DNA of 64,000 bases. Source: Homarus americanus. Its lineage: Eukaryota; Arthropoda; Malacostraca; Decapoda; Nephropidae. Of this stretch, positions 39,621 to 55,861 are shown piece after piece; within the stretch, counting starts at the first letter, position 1; the number at the start of each line of letters is the position of its first letter. Position numbers and translations under genes: made by a program. The notes below the pieces were generated by a model. It saw only the letters and a list, made by a program, of their open reading frames with translations, searched no databases and was not told where the DNA came from. Location: assembly GCF_018991925.1 (NCBI RefSeq), contig NW_024737068.1:10530563-10594562 (forward strand). Direction: 5' to 3'.

Positions 39621-40297
39621 TACAGTGTTTTATCTTGTGTTAAGTTATACCAATATATCTGAGCTTCGTAAATAATCAGTTGACCTTTTCCCAGACGAAA
39701 ACATATCGCAACAAATATAAACAAACTTACATCATTGTATGGGTAGTCTTATCAGATGTACAGTATTTCGTTTTCTACACAAACGTTTTTACATGATATT
39801 TGTGCAAGACCAGAACAACAGTACTCAAGTCTCCTACATTTAACAATAACAATTTAATTGATTTTCAAGGGATACTGATTTAGATAATGACTCGGGTTAT
39901 TTGGTGTTCTTAAGTGAGAGGGTCAAGGAGAGTTACTGGGATGTCTTCAGGGGAAGTTCGTCATTTATATTCACCACATGAATGCAAATGATCAATTAAA
40001 AGTGAAAAATTAAAGAAACAATTCTCCTCAAAATTTACCATCACACATTCCACGAAGCTCCCCGTTGGGGAAACACAGTCATACCCCTTAAAGATTGTTG
40101 GGGGTACTCTGGCGAAGACCATCATAATTGGACCAAAGATGAGAGTCCCATGAGAGGTCTAGGAGGAAGGGTACAGCAGGGAGGATCCCCTGGGAGGGTT
40201 GTTGGGGCTACATCGGTACTTGACTTTAATAGGTCCCATAATGGATCGTCTACACACACCCGACACAACAGTATTTCCACCCGCTGACTCGTGAGAA

Positions 40298-42705
40298 CCA
40301 CACACTTTGACCAGAACCACACACTTTGACCAGAACCACACACTGTGACCAGAACCACACACTTTGACCAGAACCACACACTGTGTCCAGAACCACACAC
40401 TGTGACCAGAACCACACACTGTGACCAGAACCACACACTGTGTCCAGAACCACACACTGTGACCAGAACCACACACTGTGTCCAGAACCACACACTTTGA
40501 CCAGAACCACACACTGTGACCAGAACCACACACTTTGACCAGAACCACACACTGTGTCCAGAACCACACACTGTGTCCAGAACCACACACTGTGACCAGA
40601 ACCACACACTGTGACCAGAACCACACACTGTGTCCAGAACCACACACTGTGACCAGAACCACACACTGTGTCCAGAACCACACACTTTGACCAGAACCAC
40701 ACACTGTGACCAGAACCACACACTTTGACCAGAACCACACACTGTGTCCAGAACCACACACTGTGTCCAGAACCACACACTGTGACCAGAATCACACACT
40801 GTGACCAGACCACACACTGTGACCAGAACCACACACTTTGACCAGAACCACACACTTTGACCAGAACCACACTGTGTCCAGAACCACACACTGTGACCAG
40901 AACCACATACTGTGACCAGAACCACACACTGTGTCCAGAACCACACACTGTGACCAGAACCATACACTGTGACCAGAACCACACACTGTGTCCAGAACCA
41001 CACACTGTGTCCAGAACCACACACTGTGACCAGAACCACACACTGTGTCCAGAACCACACACTGTGACCAGAACCACACACTTTGACCAGAACCACACAC
41101 TGTGTCCAGAACCACACACTGTGACCAGAACCACACACTGTGACCAGAACCACACACTGTGTCCAGAACCACACACTGTGACCAGAACCACACACTGTGA
41201 CCAGAACCACACACTGTGTCCAGAACCACACACTTTGACCAGAACCACACACTGTGTCCAGAACCACACACTGTTACCAGAACCATACACTGTGACCAGA
41301 ACCACACACTGTGTCCAGAACCACATACTGTGACCACCACACACTGTGACCAGAACCACATACTGTGACCAGAACCACATACAGTGACCAGAGCCATATA
41401 CTGTGACCAGAACCACACACTGTGACCAGAACCACACTGTGACCAGAACCACATACTGTGACCAGAACCACAACCACACATACAGTGACCAGAGCCACAT
41501 ACTGTGACCAGAGCCACATGTAACCAGAACACACACTATGACCAGAACCACACACTGTGACCAGAACCACACACTGTGACCAGAGCCACACACTGTGTCC
41601 AGAACCACACACTGTGACCAGAACCACACACAGTGACCAGAACCACATACTGTGTCCAGAACCACATACTGTGACCAGAACCACATACCAGTGACCAGAG
41701 CCACATACTGTGACCAGAGCCACATAATGTAACCAGAACCACACACTATGCCCAGAACCACACACTGTGACCAGAACCACACACTGTGACCAGAACCACA
41801 CACTGTGTCCAGAACCACACACTGTCACCAGAACCACACACTGTCACCAGAACCGCACACTGTGTCCAGAACCACATACTGTGACCAGAACCACATACTG
41901 TGACCAGAACCACATACAATGACCAGAGCCACATACTATGTCCAAAACCACATACTGTGACCAGAACCACATACTGTGACCAGAACCACATACTGTGACC
42001 AGAACCACATACTGTGACCAGAACCACATACTGTGACCAGAACCACACACTGTGACCAGAACCACACACTGTGACCAGAACCACATATAGTGACCAGCGC
42101 CACATACTTTGACCAGAGCCACATACTGTAACCAGAACCACACACTATGACCAGAACCACACACTGTGTCCAAAACTACATACTGTGACCGGAACCACAC
42201 ACTGTGAACAGAAAAACACACTGCCACCAGAACCACACATTGTGACCACAGCCACACCATGTGACCATAACCACATACTGTGACCAAAACCACACGCTAT
42301 AACCAGAATCACACACTGTTACCGGAACCACACACTGTGACCAAAACCACACACTGTGGCCAAAACCACACACTGTGGCCAGAACCACATACTGTAACCA
42401 GAACCACATACTGTGACCAAAACCACACACTATGACCAGAACCACACACTGTGACCAGAACCACACACTGTGACCAGAACCACACACTGTGACCAGACCA
42501 GAACCACACACTGTGACCAGAACCACACACTGTGACCAGAACCACACACTGTGACCACAACCACACACTGTGACCAGAACCACACACTGTGACCAGAACC
42601 ACACACTGTGACCAGAACCACACACTGTGACCAGAACCACACACTGTGACCAGAACCACACACTGTGACCAGAACCACACACTGTGAACTAAACCACAAA
42701 CAATC
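40298..42705 (+). repeat. 19-bp minisatellite (GACCAGAACCACACACTGT), about 125 units
   Basis: It is 2.4 kb long. The main variants are CTGTGACC, CTGTGTCC, CTTTGACC and CATACTGTGACC. Because 3 x 19 = 57, all three minus-strand frames cycle through the same 19 residues without a stop, giving false proteins of up to 522 residues. Order of variants is non-random, with blocks recurring near 40298-40560 and 40600-40760. Confidence 0.98.
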
Positions 42706-42714
42706 CTCCATTAA

Positions 42715-45060
42715 CGCTTTGTCCACAACCGATACTTCCCCACTCACTACAACCAACACCTCCCCACTCACTACAAGCAACACCTCCTCCTCACTACAAC
42801 CGACACCTCCCCCTCTCACTACTACCAACACCTCCCCACTCACTACTACTATAAACACCTCCCTCACTCACTACAACCAGCAGCTCCCCACTCACTACAA
42901 CCATCACCTCCCCACTCTACAACCAACACCTCCCCACTCACTACAAGCAACACCTCCTCACTCCTACTACCAACACCTCCCCCACTACTACCAACACCTC
43001 CCCCACTACCAACCCTCTCCCATTCACTACATCCAACACCTCCCCACTCACTACTACCAACACCTCCCCCACTCACTACTACACACCTCCCACTCACTAC
43101 AACCAACACCACCCTCATACTACTACCAGCACCTCCCCACTCACTAATACCAACACCTCCCCACTCACTACTTCCAACACCTCCCCACTTACTACTACCA
43201 ACACCTCCCTCCCCACTCACTACTACCAAAACCTCTCCCATTCACTACATCCAACACCTCCCCACTCACTACTACCACACCTCCCCCACTCACTACTACC
43301 AACACCTCCCACTACTACTACCAACACCTCCCTCTCCCTCCCCACTACTACCAACACCTCCGCCACTCACTACTATCAACACCTCCCCCACTCACTACTA
43401 CCAACACCTCCCCCACTCACTACTACCAACACCTCCCCTCATTACTACAACACCTCCCCCACTCACTACAACCAACACCTCTCTCCCCCACTCCTACAAC
43501 ACCTCCCCCACTCACTACTACCAACACCTCCCCTCCTACTACCAACACCTCCCCCACTCACTACAACCAACACCTCTCTCCCCCACTCACTACTACAAAC
43601 ACCCCTCCACTCTTACCATAAACACCTCCGCCACTCACTACTACAAACACCTCCCCTCACTACCATCAACACCACCCCACTCACTACTACCAACACCTCC
43701 CCACTCACTACCATCAACACCACCCCACTCATACAACCAACACCTCCCTCACTCACTACTACCAACACCTCACCTCCACTATCAACACCTCCCCTCCCTA
43801 TCAACACCTCCCTCCGCTATCACACCTCCCCTCTACTATCACCCTCCTCACTATCAACACCTCCCCTTCACTATCACCTCCTCCTCCACTATCAACACCT
43901 CCCTCCACTATCAACACCTCCCCTCCACTATCAACACCTCCCTCCACTATCAACACCTCCCCTCACTATCAACACCTCCCTCCACTATCAACACCTCCCC
44001 TCCATTACCAACACCTCCCCTACTCACTACAACCAACACCACCCCCCTCACTACAGACAATACCTTCCCACTCAGTACCACCAACACCACTCCTCCCTCT
44101 CCCCTCTACCATCAACACCTCCCCTCATTACCAACACCTCCTCCTCCTACCACTACACCTCCCCACTCACTACTACTACAAACACCTCCCCTCATTACTT
44201 CCTCACTCACTACCACCGACACCTCCCCTCACTACTACTACAAACACCTCCCCTCCATTACCAACACTTCCCTCCACTATAACCTCCCCCTACCATCAAC
44301 TCCTTCACTATCAACACCTCCCCTCACTATCAACCCTCCCCTCCTCTATCAACACCTCCCCTCCATTACAGACACATCCCCTCTCACTACCACCGACACC
44401 TCCCACTCTGACTACAAACACCTCCCCTCCATTACCAACAAATACCCCTCAATATAAACACCTTCCCTCTACTATCAACACCTCCTTCACTATCAACACC
44501 TCCCCTCCACTATCAACCCCTGCCCTCCTCTATCAACCTCCCCTCCATTACTAGCACCTCCCCTCTCTACCACCTCCCCCACTCACTACCACCAACACCT
44601 CCCCCACTCACTACTACTAAAACACCTCCCCTCCATTATCAACACCTCCCACGTCACTATCAACACCTCCCCGCCAATGTCAACACCTCCTCCTCCATTA
44701 TCAACATCCCGCTACTATCAACACCTCCTCCATTATCAACACCTCCCGTACTCAATACCTTCCACGTCACTTTCAACACCTCCCTCCACTATCAACCCCT
44801 CCCCTGCTCTATCAACACCTCCCCTCCATTTCAACACCTTCCACGTCATTATCGACACCTCCCCTTCACTATCAACACCTCCTCCTCACTATCAACCTCC
44901 CCCCTGCTCTATCAACACCTACCCCTCCATTTTAACACCTTCCACATTATCGACACCTCCCCTCCATTTCAACACCTCCCGTCACTATTAACCCTTCCCC
45001 TCCACTATAAACACCTCCCTCACTATCCACTATCAACACCTCCCCCTCCACTTCATCTAT
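42715..45060 (+). repeat. degenerate 20-24-bp minisatellite (CAACACCTCCCCACTCACTA)
   Basis: To about 43760 the unit is CCAACACCTCCCCACTCACT plus ACTA. From there it becomes CCTCCCCTCCACTATCAACA (20 bp). It directly abuts the 19-bp array, so about 4.8 kb is continuous tandem repeat. The CCTCC and CCACTCACTAC cores show a common origin. Confidence 0.93.
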
Positions 45061-45423
45061 CTTATCCATGCTAGGGTAACCATTTGTTCATACAGTTACA
45101 AGGGAGGGAACGGCGGCCGAGTAGATACATTTCTCGCCTCCTATCCTTTGGGTCACTGGTTCGCGCCTCGCACTCATTGTAAGTACAAAAACGTATGAAT
45201 GAGCAGCTAGATCTCTGTTGTGGAAGTGAAGGCGGTCGGTCGCAGGCCGTCATACCTTCAGTATATGATCCCAAGCATATTAATGTATTTTTATTGGCCA
45301 TGAACGACGTGTTGTGGTGTAGAATGAGCTCTAAGATGTAGTGAATGGTTGTGTTATACTGTAAGAAACACTGGAATATTACTACTAAGAGACCCGTTTT
45401 TATTTTTATCATCATTACATCAT

Positions 45424-45570
<147 letters not shown>

Positions 45571-46089
45571 CTTAGTATCTCCCTATTCACACAACACAGG
45601 CGGGTTAGACAAGAAGCGTCACTGACACAACTAAAGTAGATTCCTGTCAAAATCAATTTAATGGTCGCGGTCACCCTCTATCGTCGTTTACACCTCCAGT
45701 ACCGCCCCTCCACAACCAGGTCACCCCCTGGTCACTTTGGGTCATTGGAGGCTCGTTAGCTCGTTATCGGTGTTGCCAACGAACGAGTTCTCGTAAGAAT
45801 TGAGAGTTCCGCGAGATTTTGGCTAACCACAACGACCAACTTATCTTGAAATACAATGGGATTCAATTCTTTTCTTTTCTGTTAGTATATCTTAGGTGTG
45901 TAAGGAGGCAACCCAAGAAGTACTAAGAAGGTGGCAACTAAGGGAGGGGTAAGAAAAAAAAGAAGAGGTAATTGATGGTTAGGCAGATGGTAATTTGGGG
46001 TAGAAAGATAGTGTGTGGTGTGTGGGGTAGCGGGAGTGTGAGGGACGGCCAGGGAACAGTGTGGCCATGTCACTTACACAGCGGGAGGT
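45571..46089. other. unique sequence, no gene recognised
   Basis: No domain or RNA gene was seen. Confidence 0.5.
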
Positions 46090-46099
46090 GTAGCGTCCT

Positions 46100-46440
46100 C
46101 CTGGGTATGGGACAGTCACCCTCGCCACACTCTTGACTGGACAAAAGACCTAGTCACCCTCGCTTCACTCTTGACTGGACAAAAGACCCGGTCACCCTCG
46201 CCACACAGTAGATTGGATAAAATACCTAGTCACCCTCGCCACACAGTAGATTGGATAAAATACCTAGTCACCCTAGCCACACTCTTGACTGGACAAAAGA
46301 CCCGGTCACCCTCGCCACACAGTAGATTGAACAAATGATCCAATCATCTCCGCAACACTTTTGACTGGACAAAAAATCCAGTTACCGTCGCCACACACTA
46401 GACTGGACATATAGCCAGTTCCCCCCCCCACACAGTATAC
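46100..46440 (+). repeat. 38-40-bp minisatellite (TCACCCTCGCCACACAGTAG)
   Basis: About eight units; two alternating variants (ACTCTTGACTGGACAAAAGA and ACAGTAGATTGGATAAAATA). Confidence 0.93.
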
Positions 46441-46599
46441 TATATGCACACCCTAATACGGTATTCACCGGACTACTCTACGCTGTTCAGGTTGTGAACG
46501 ACGTGATGGCAGACGCCCTCTGCTGATAAAGACAGAGGGAGGCACTGAGGAAGAAGCACCTGGCTCAGAGTTGACATTTGATCAGGAGGTGATAAATGG

Positions 46600-46995
46600 G
46601 AGAAAGGGATAGGTGGACGTGAGAGTAGACAGTAGGGACAGCAGCAGCAGACTAAGAAAGGGAGAGGTGGGCGTGAGAGTAGACAGGAGGGAGAGGTGGG
46701 CGTAAGAGTAAACAGTAGGAACAGCAGCAGCAGACAGAGAAAGGGAGAGGTGGGCATGAGAGTAGACAGGAGGGAGAGGTGAGTCGTAAAAATAGACAGA
46801 AGGGAGAGGGGGCGTGAGAGTAGACAGCAGCAGCAGACCAAAAAAGGGGAGAGGTGGGCATGAGAGTAGACAGAAGAGAGAGGTGGGCGTGAGAGTAGAC
46901 ATAAGGGAGAGGTGGGCGTGAGAGTAGACATAAGGGAGAGGTGGGTGTGAGAGTAGACATAAGGGAGAGGTGGGCGTGAGAGTAGACGGAATGGA
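46600..46995 (+). repeat. 29-bp minisatellite (GAGAGGTGGGCGTGAGAGTA)
   Basis: About 12 units ending GACATAAGG or GACAGGAGG, interspersed with three CAGCAGCAGCAGAC insertions that recur in similar units. Confidence 0.93.
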
Positions 46996-47259
46996 GAGCA
47001 GCAGACGATAACAACAAGTAAGAATGTCACCTTGTGGTCAGTGATTTCACCATGTTAGGGGCCATGTGTACCGTACGTTAGTTAAGAGTATGTGGTCGTG
47101 CACACTCGCTTTTGTTTGTAAGTAAACTTGAAATCATGGCCTGGTTTACATGTAAAACCGTATTATTAAATATCTCATGAATAGTGTCTCCTCACCTTGG
47201 TAACCTTCGTTGTCGCCACCAGCTGTTATAATACTTCCACGGAGAGAGAGAAGGATGTC

Positions 47260-47480
47260 ATTGATGAGAGGAATCCGGGGCCAGGAAGGGAAGAAGGAAG
47301 AGGAGGGAGGAGTCAGAAGAGAAAGTGGGCGGAGGAGTTACGGAGAAGCAGTATAAGTGATGGAGTCAGGAGGTAGGTGGGTGGAAGGGAGGAGGAGTCA
47401 GGGGGAGTTAGAATGGGGAGGAAGATAAGGAGGAGGAGTCAGGAAGATGAGAAGGAAAGGAGGAGGGCGGGACACAAGCC
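47260..47480 (+). other. purine-rich AGGAGGAG stretch
   Basis: GGAGGAGTCAGG-type low-complexity DNA between two arrays; no gene. Confidence 0.7.
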
Positions 47481-47579
47481 GAGGTGACAGGTGGTAATCA
47501 CGGGTCAGTGGCGGGTTACTCTATATGTTACTAATCACTACACACAATAAACATTAGCTTAATTAATATTCCGCTGTTG

Positions 47580-48480
47580 TACTGTGAAGGGTGTGGCTGA
47601 GGAGGGTATGGCCGGGAAGGTGTAGCTGAGAAGGGTGTGTCCAGGAAAGATTGCCAAAGGAGGATGTGAACGGGAAGGATTGGCTAAGGAGGAAGTGATC
47701 AGGGGAAGGTGTGGCTGAGGAGGATGTGATAAGGGGAAGGTGTGGCTGAGGAGGATGTGATCAGGGGAAGGTGTGGCTGAGGAGGATGTGATCAGGGGAA
47801 GGTGTGGCTGAGGAGGATGTGATCAGAAGGTGTGGCTGAGATGTGTTCAGGGAACGTGTGGCTGAGGAGGATCTGATCAGGAAGGTGTGGCTGAGGATGT
47901 AGTCAGTGGAGAGGTGTAACTGAGATGTGAACAGAAGGTGTGGCTGAGAAAGAGATGTGAACAGGAGATAATTGTGGCTAGGAAGAGATGTGAACTGGAG
48001 ATGAATGGCTAAAAGGACATCATGAAGATGGATGGTGTGGCTGAGGAGAGATATGTGAAAGAGATGGTGTGTGGTTGAGAGGATGGGGATGGTGTGATTT
48101 GAAGATGTGAACAGGATGGGTGTGGCTGAGAGATGTGTGATCAGGGAAGGTATGGCTGAGGAGGATGTGACCAGAGAAGGTGTGACTGAGGAGGATGTGA
48201 ACAGGAGATGGTGTGGCTAAGAAGGAAGTGAACAGGGATGGTGTGGCTGAGGAGGATGTAAACAGGGGATGATGTGGTTGAGGAGAATGGGGATGGTGTG
48301 GTTGCGGAGGATGTGCACAGAGGATGATGTGGCTGAGGAGGATGTGAACAGGGATGGTGTGGTTGAGGAAGATGTGAACAGAGGATGGTGTGGCTGAGGA
48401 GGATGTGAACAGAGGATGGTGTGGCTGAGGAGGATGTGAATAGGGGTGGGTGTGGCTAAGGAGGATGTGAACATGGGATG
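47580..48480 (+). repeat. ~31-bp minisatellite (GGTGTGGCTGAGGAGGATGT)
   Basis: About 28 units with GATCAGGGGAA or GAACAGAGGAT endings. The middle (47830-48130) is badly disturbed by indels, while both ends are regular. Confidence 0.93.
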
Positions 48481-48564
48481 GGGGAACTAAAGATGAAGAT
48501 AATGAAAATGATGTATATTGTTAAAGATGACGAGGATGTGATAATGTTGATACCCTACTGGTCA

Positions 48565-49345
48565 TTAATGTTACAGTAGTGCCATAATAGTGTTACAGTA
48601 GTGCCATAATAGTGTTACAGTAGTGCCATAATAGTGTTACAATAGTGCCATAATAGTGTTACAGTAGTGCCATAATAGTGTTACAGTAGTGCCATAATAG
48701 TGTTACAGTAGTGCCATAATAGTGTTACAATAGTGCCATAATAGTGTTACAGTAGTGCCATAATAGTGTTACAGTAGTGCCATAATAGTGATACAATAGT
48801 GCCATAATAGTGTTACAGTAGTGCCATAATAGTGTTACAATGGTGCTATAATAGTGATACAATAGTGCCATAATAGTGTTACAATAGTGCCATAATAGTG
48901 TTACAAGTGCCATAATAGTGTTACAATAGTGCATAATAGTGTTATATTAGTGCCATAATAGTGTTACAATAGTGCCATAATAGTGTTACAATAGTGCCAT
49001 AATAGTGTTACAATAGTGCCATAATAGTGTTACAATAGTGCCATAATAGTGTTACAATAGTGCCATAATAGTGTTACAATGGTGCCATAATAGTGTTATA
49101 GTAGTGCCATAATAGTGTTACAATAGTGCCATAATAGTGTTACAATAGTGCCATAATAGTGTTACAATAGTGCCATAATAGTGTTGCAATAGTGTTATAA
49201 TAGTGTTACAGTATTGCCATAATATTGTTACAATAGTGCCATAATAGTGTTACAATAGTGCCATAATTGTGTTGCAATAGTGCCATAGTAGTGTTATAGT
49301 ACTGACATAATAGTGTTACAATAGTGCCATAATAGTTTTACAATA
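48565..49345 (+). repeat. 22-bp minisatellite (AGTGTTACAATAGTGCCATA)
   Basis: About 35 units ending AT. CAGTAG and CAATAG variants are partly sorted, with CAGTAG mainly in the first third. Confidence 0.96.
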
Positions 49346-51170
49346 GCACAATAATTGTATTACAGCAGAGCTACACACATACAACAATATTACTGCAATA
49401 TTACCAAAGTAGTACACTAGTATTTAACTTATACACCAGTGATACAACAATAGGGTTACAAGAAAAAACATAAAAAAATCAATAGAATTACACGATCATC
49501 TCAACAGTACAATACTGCACATCAGTAGTACAACTAATGTTGCATTAGAGTTATTATACCTATTGTTACAATAGGTATAATAATATTACGATAACATTAC
49601 AATATTACATACTGATATTAATACTTGATCCCATATCTGCATAGCACTAGGAGGTAGCGTGGCCGGCACTGGACTTTACCGTCTTCACTTCCCCAACTTA
49701 TGAAGATATGGATCTATTTACAATTGTATGGAGTGGGAGTGCCCTGAGAGCGAACAAATGACGCTAATCATGGAAAGGATGCAATATATCCACTCACCCG
49801 CTTTAGCCCTAGTGTTACAATAGCAATATAATGAAACTAAAATTTTATCTCTTACATTATAACATTGTTTCTGTGGTTGTACGAACAAAGGCTTTTCATT
49901 CCTTTAATGGCCAGTCACACACTTCTTTACCACTCTTTTTTCTACCTCTGTTTCTAGTGACATACGCTAATGAAATCCATCCCATCATTCTCCTTCAATT
50001 CAATTCCAGTCGCGACTCACATCATTCTTATCATACTTCTCCTATTCATTGTAAGCTACATTCAGTCGAACTTCTTCATCATGAAAGTACCCCACTTCTC
50101 TTCCTTCTCCTTTAATGAATTTCCTATCCCTTTTCGTTTCCCCTTCCACATGCAATTTATAACTCTGTAAAAATGAGGTATACACTCATGTCTCATGACA
50201 CAGCTAAATTATTGAGTGTGTTCTAAGAAGTCCCAGCTTGAGTATAAGTCTCATATATCGTCCTTCAGAAGGCACACTGCCAGGTCTACCTCACTTCATT
50301 CACAACAGTTAAAACACGCTCTCTTAACACCTGTACGTAGAAGTAACTTAACAAAGACCAATAAGTTTAAACGTTTATTTTTAATCGCCCCACTTGTCGT
50401 AGATCATGGGTCATGGGTCACATACCGTTAAATTGGCTGAACGTTTAACGTGGTTGGAAATCGTCGTAAAATTGCAAAGTTATAATTGTAATTTCGTCTC
50501 TGGTAGAGGCACACGAAAGTGGAAACGTAAAAGACAAGATGTAGGGACTGGCGCGTAATAACATGTTTTAATTAAGTACATATTAAGATACGCATATAAG
50601 CATTGCAAATAACTTTAATGACAAAGAGAGAACTTGAGTGAATCATATAGAAAAGTGCAGGGTCGAAGTAGGAGAGGGGGAGGGGGTAGGTAGGAAGGTG
50701 GTCGTGCAGGTCTATCGTTTAGCACAGCGGCGGGTGGGGTCGATGGGAAGGCAGTGTTGCGGGTGGAGTTATGCACAAAGGCAAGGCACGAGGCAGCTAG
50801 AGAACGGGGTCAAAATATTTACCGTGGCGAGTCTGTGGTATTGTTGACACTGGTAGCCCGCCGCCCCTCCGTCTTCACCGCCTGGGAGGTCCCCGCCTCA
50901 CACACCCAGCTGGGGGCACCCCGAGTCACCTCCTGTAGGATGTCTACTGAGTATGGAAAGTTCTCAAGATTCGTATCAAGTTGAGGTGGCCGTGAAGGGT
51001 CCCTGTGGGACAACTTGCGGCTCGCCTGGTGGTAAAGAGACGCAGATAACAATAAAACTTGTCGAGGTTGAGCTGTAGAAGGTTAGGAGTTGAATAACGT
51101 GAAGGATTATAAATCAGAAGTGGCAAAAATTGGTCACTGACGGGTTGGAAATAATTCTAATTTTATATTT
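49346..51170. other. unique sequence, no gene recognised
   Basis: AT-rich to about 50640, then GC-richer to 51050. Frames of 60-95 residues show no domains. Confidence 0.5.
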
Positions 51171-51226
51171 TTACATCATCATCATCATCATCATCATCAA
51201 TCATCATCATTATTATTATTAATAAT

Positions 51227-52745
<1,519 letters not shown>

Positions 52746-52904
52746 CGGTGTAAGGAGAAGCTCAACACGTTGGCCATCAGCGTCATGAACCAGTGGCCGG
52801 GCGTTAAGGTGCGCGTCACCGAGGGCTGGGACGAGGAGCTCCACCACGCCCCACACAGTCTGCACTACGAAGGACGCGCTGTCGACATCACCACCTCCGA
52901 TAAG
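52746..52904 (+). CDS. hh: hedgehog, internal exon of the N-terminal signalling domain
   Basis: Hedgehog is a secreted, lipid-modified morphogen that binds Patched. This 53-codon exon starts at RCKEKLN and ends at TTSDK. It matches the start of vertebrate SHH exon 2 almost residue for residue ([30 protein letters not shown]). It is preceded by a pyrimidine-rich acceptor ending cccccgcag (to 52745) and followed by the donor AAG|GTCAGT; both junctions are phase 0. Calcium-site acidic residues in VTEGWDEE are kept, with Glu for the last Asp of the vertebrate site. The HH pair, the zinc-ligand His (52863-52865) and the zinc-ligand Asp (52884-52886) are present. GC content is well above the surrounding DNA. 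Family assignment is certain. Whether the gene is hh or a paralogue cannot be settled, but arthropods normally carry a single hedgehog gene. Confidence 0.96.
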
Positions 52905-52925
52905 GTCAGTGGTAATAGTGATAAG
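52905..52925 (+). promoter_or_regulatory. hh: possible alternative in-frame 5' splice site of the hedgehog exon
   Basis: GATAAG|GTCAGT at the exon end is followed 21 bases later by a second GATAAG|GTGTTG. Using the second site would add seven residues (VSGNSDK) without shifting frame. The first donor is the better match to consensus and is required for a normal hedgehog protein. The second may only be an old duplication of the first. There is no expression evidence. Confidence 0.3.
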
Positions 52926-52967
52926 GTGTTGACAGTAACCTGGGATAAGTTTAGGGTTAGTAGTCAC

Positions 52968-54190
52968 CTGAGATAAGGACAGCGTTAGTGGTCACCTGAG
53001 ATAAGGTCAGTGTTAGTGGTCACCTGATATAAGGTCAATGTTAATGGTCACCTCAGATAAGATCATTGTTAGTAGTCACCTGATAGAAGGTCAGTGTTAA
53101 TGGTCACCTGATATAAGGTCAGTGTTATGGTCACCTGATATAAGTTCAGTGTTATGGTCACCTGATATAAGGTCAGTGTCATGGTCACCTGATATAAGGT
53201 CAGTGTTAATGGTCACCTGATATAAGGTCAGTGTTAGTAATCACCTGATATAAGGTCAGTGTTAATGGTCACCTGATATAAGGTCAGTGTTATGGTCACC
53301 TGATATAAGTTCAGTGTTATGGTCACCTGATATAAGGTCAGTGTTATGGTCACCTGATATAAGGTCAGTGTTAATGGTCACCTGGTATAAGGTCAGTGTT
53401 AATGGTCACCTGATATAAGTTCAGTGTTATGGTCACCTGATATAAGGTCAGTGTCATGGTCACCTGATATAAGGTCAGTGTTAATGGTCACCTGATATAA
53501 GGTCAGTGTTAGTAATCACCTGATATAAGGTCAGTGTTAATGGTCACCTGATATAAGGTCAGTGTTATGGTCACCTGATATAAGTTCAGTGTTATGGTCA
53601 CCTGATATAAGGTCAGTGTTATGGTCACCTGATATAAGGTCAGTGTTAATGGTCACCTGATATAAGGTCAGTGTTAATGGTCACCTGATATAAGGTCAGT
53701 GTTAATGGTCACCTGATATAAGGTTAGTGTTAATGGTCACCTGATATAAGGTCAGTGTTATGGTCCCCTGATATAAGGTCACTGTTAGTAATCACCTGAT
53801 ATAAGGTCAGTGTTAATGGTCACCTGATATAAGATCAATGTTAGTAATCATCTGATATAAGGTCAGTGTTAGTAATCACCTAATATAAGGTCAGTGTTAT
53901 GGTCACCTGATATAAGGTCAGTGTTAGTTATCACCTGATATAAGGTCAGTGTTAATGGTCACCTGATATAAGGTCAGTGTTAGTAATCACCTGATATAAG
54001 GTCAGTGTTATGGTCACCTGATATAAGGTCAGTGTTAGTAATCACCTGATATAAGGTCAGTGTTGTGGTCACCTGATATAAGGTCAGTGTTATGGTCACC
54101 TGATATAAGGTCAGTGTTAATGGTCGCCTGATATAAGGTCAGTGTTAATGGTCGCCTGATATAAGGTCAATGTTAATGGTCACCTGAGGT
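52968..54190 (+). repeat. about 27-bp minisatellite with donor-like units in the hh intron
   Basis: Roughly 45 units of 26-28 bp run here, built on GGTCACCTGATATAAGG followed by TCAGTGTTAAT or a shorter variant. Almost every unit includes ATAAGGTCAGTG, which resembles the real exon donor (GATAAG|GTCAGTGGTAA). Units closest to the exon read GAGATAAGGTCAGTG and share a 13-base identity with it. Longer blocks of several units recur nearly identically, a sign of recent amplification. Three related units also lie upstream of the exon at 51227-51302. Confidence 0.95.
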
Positions 54191-54246
54191 AAGTTTATTA
54201 TGGTTACCATTTCATTAAAACAATTTATCTTTGCTTTAAATATAAT

Positions 54247-55861
<1,615 letters not shown>

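Noticed and set aside
40250..41818. Open frames of up to 522 codons on the minus strand (VWFWSQCVVLVTVCGSGHS periodicity)
   Set aside because: Produced by the 19-bp repeat, whose unit has no stop in any minus-strand frame. All three frames are open equally and there is no start, domain or splice context.
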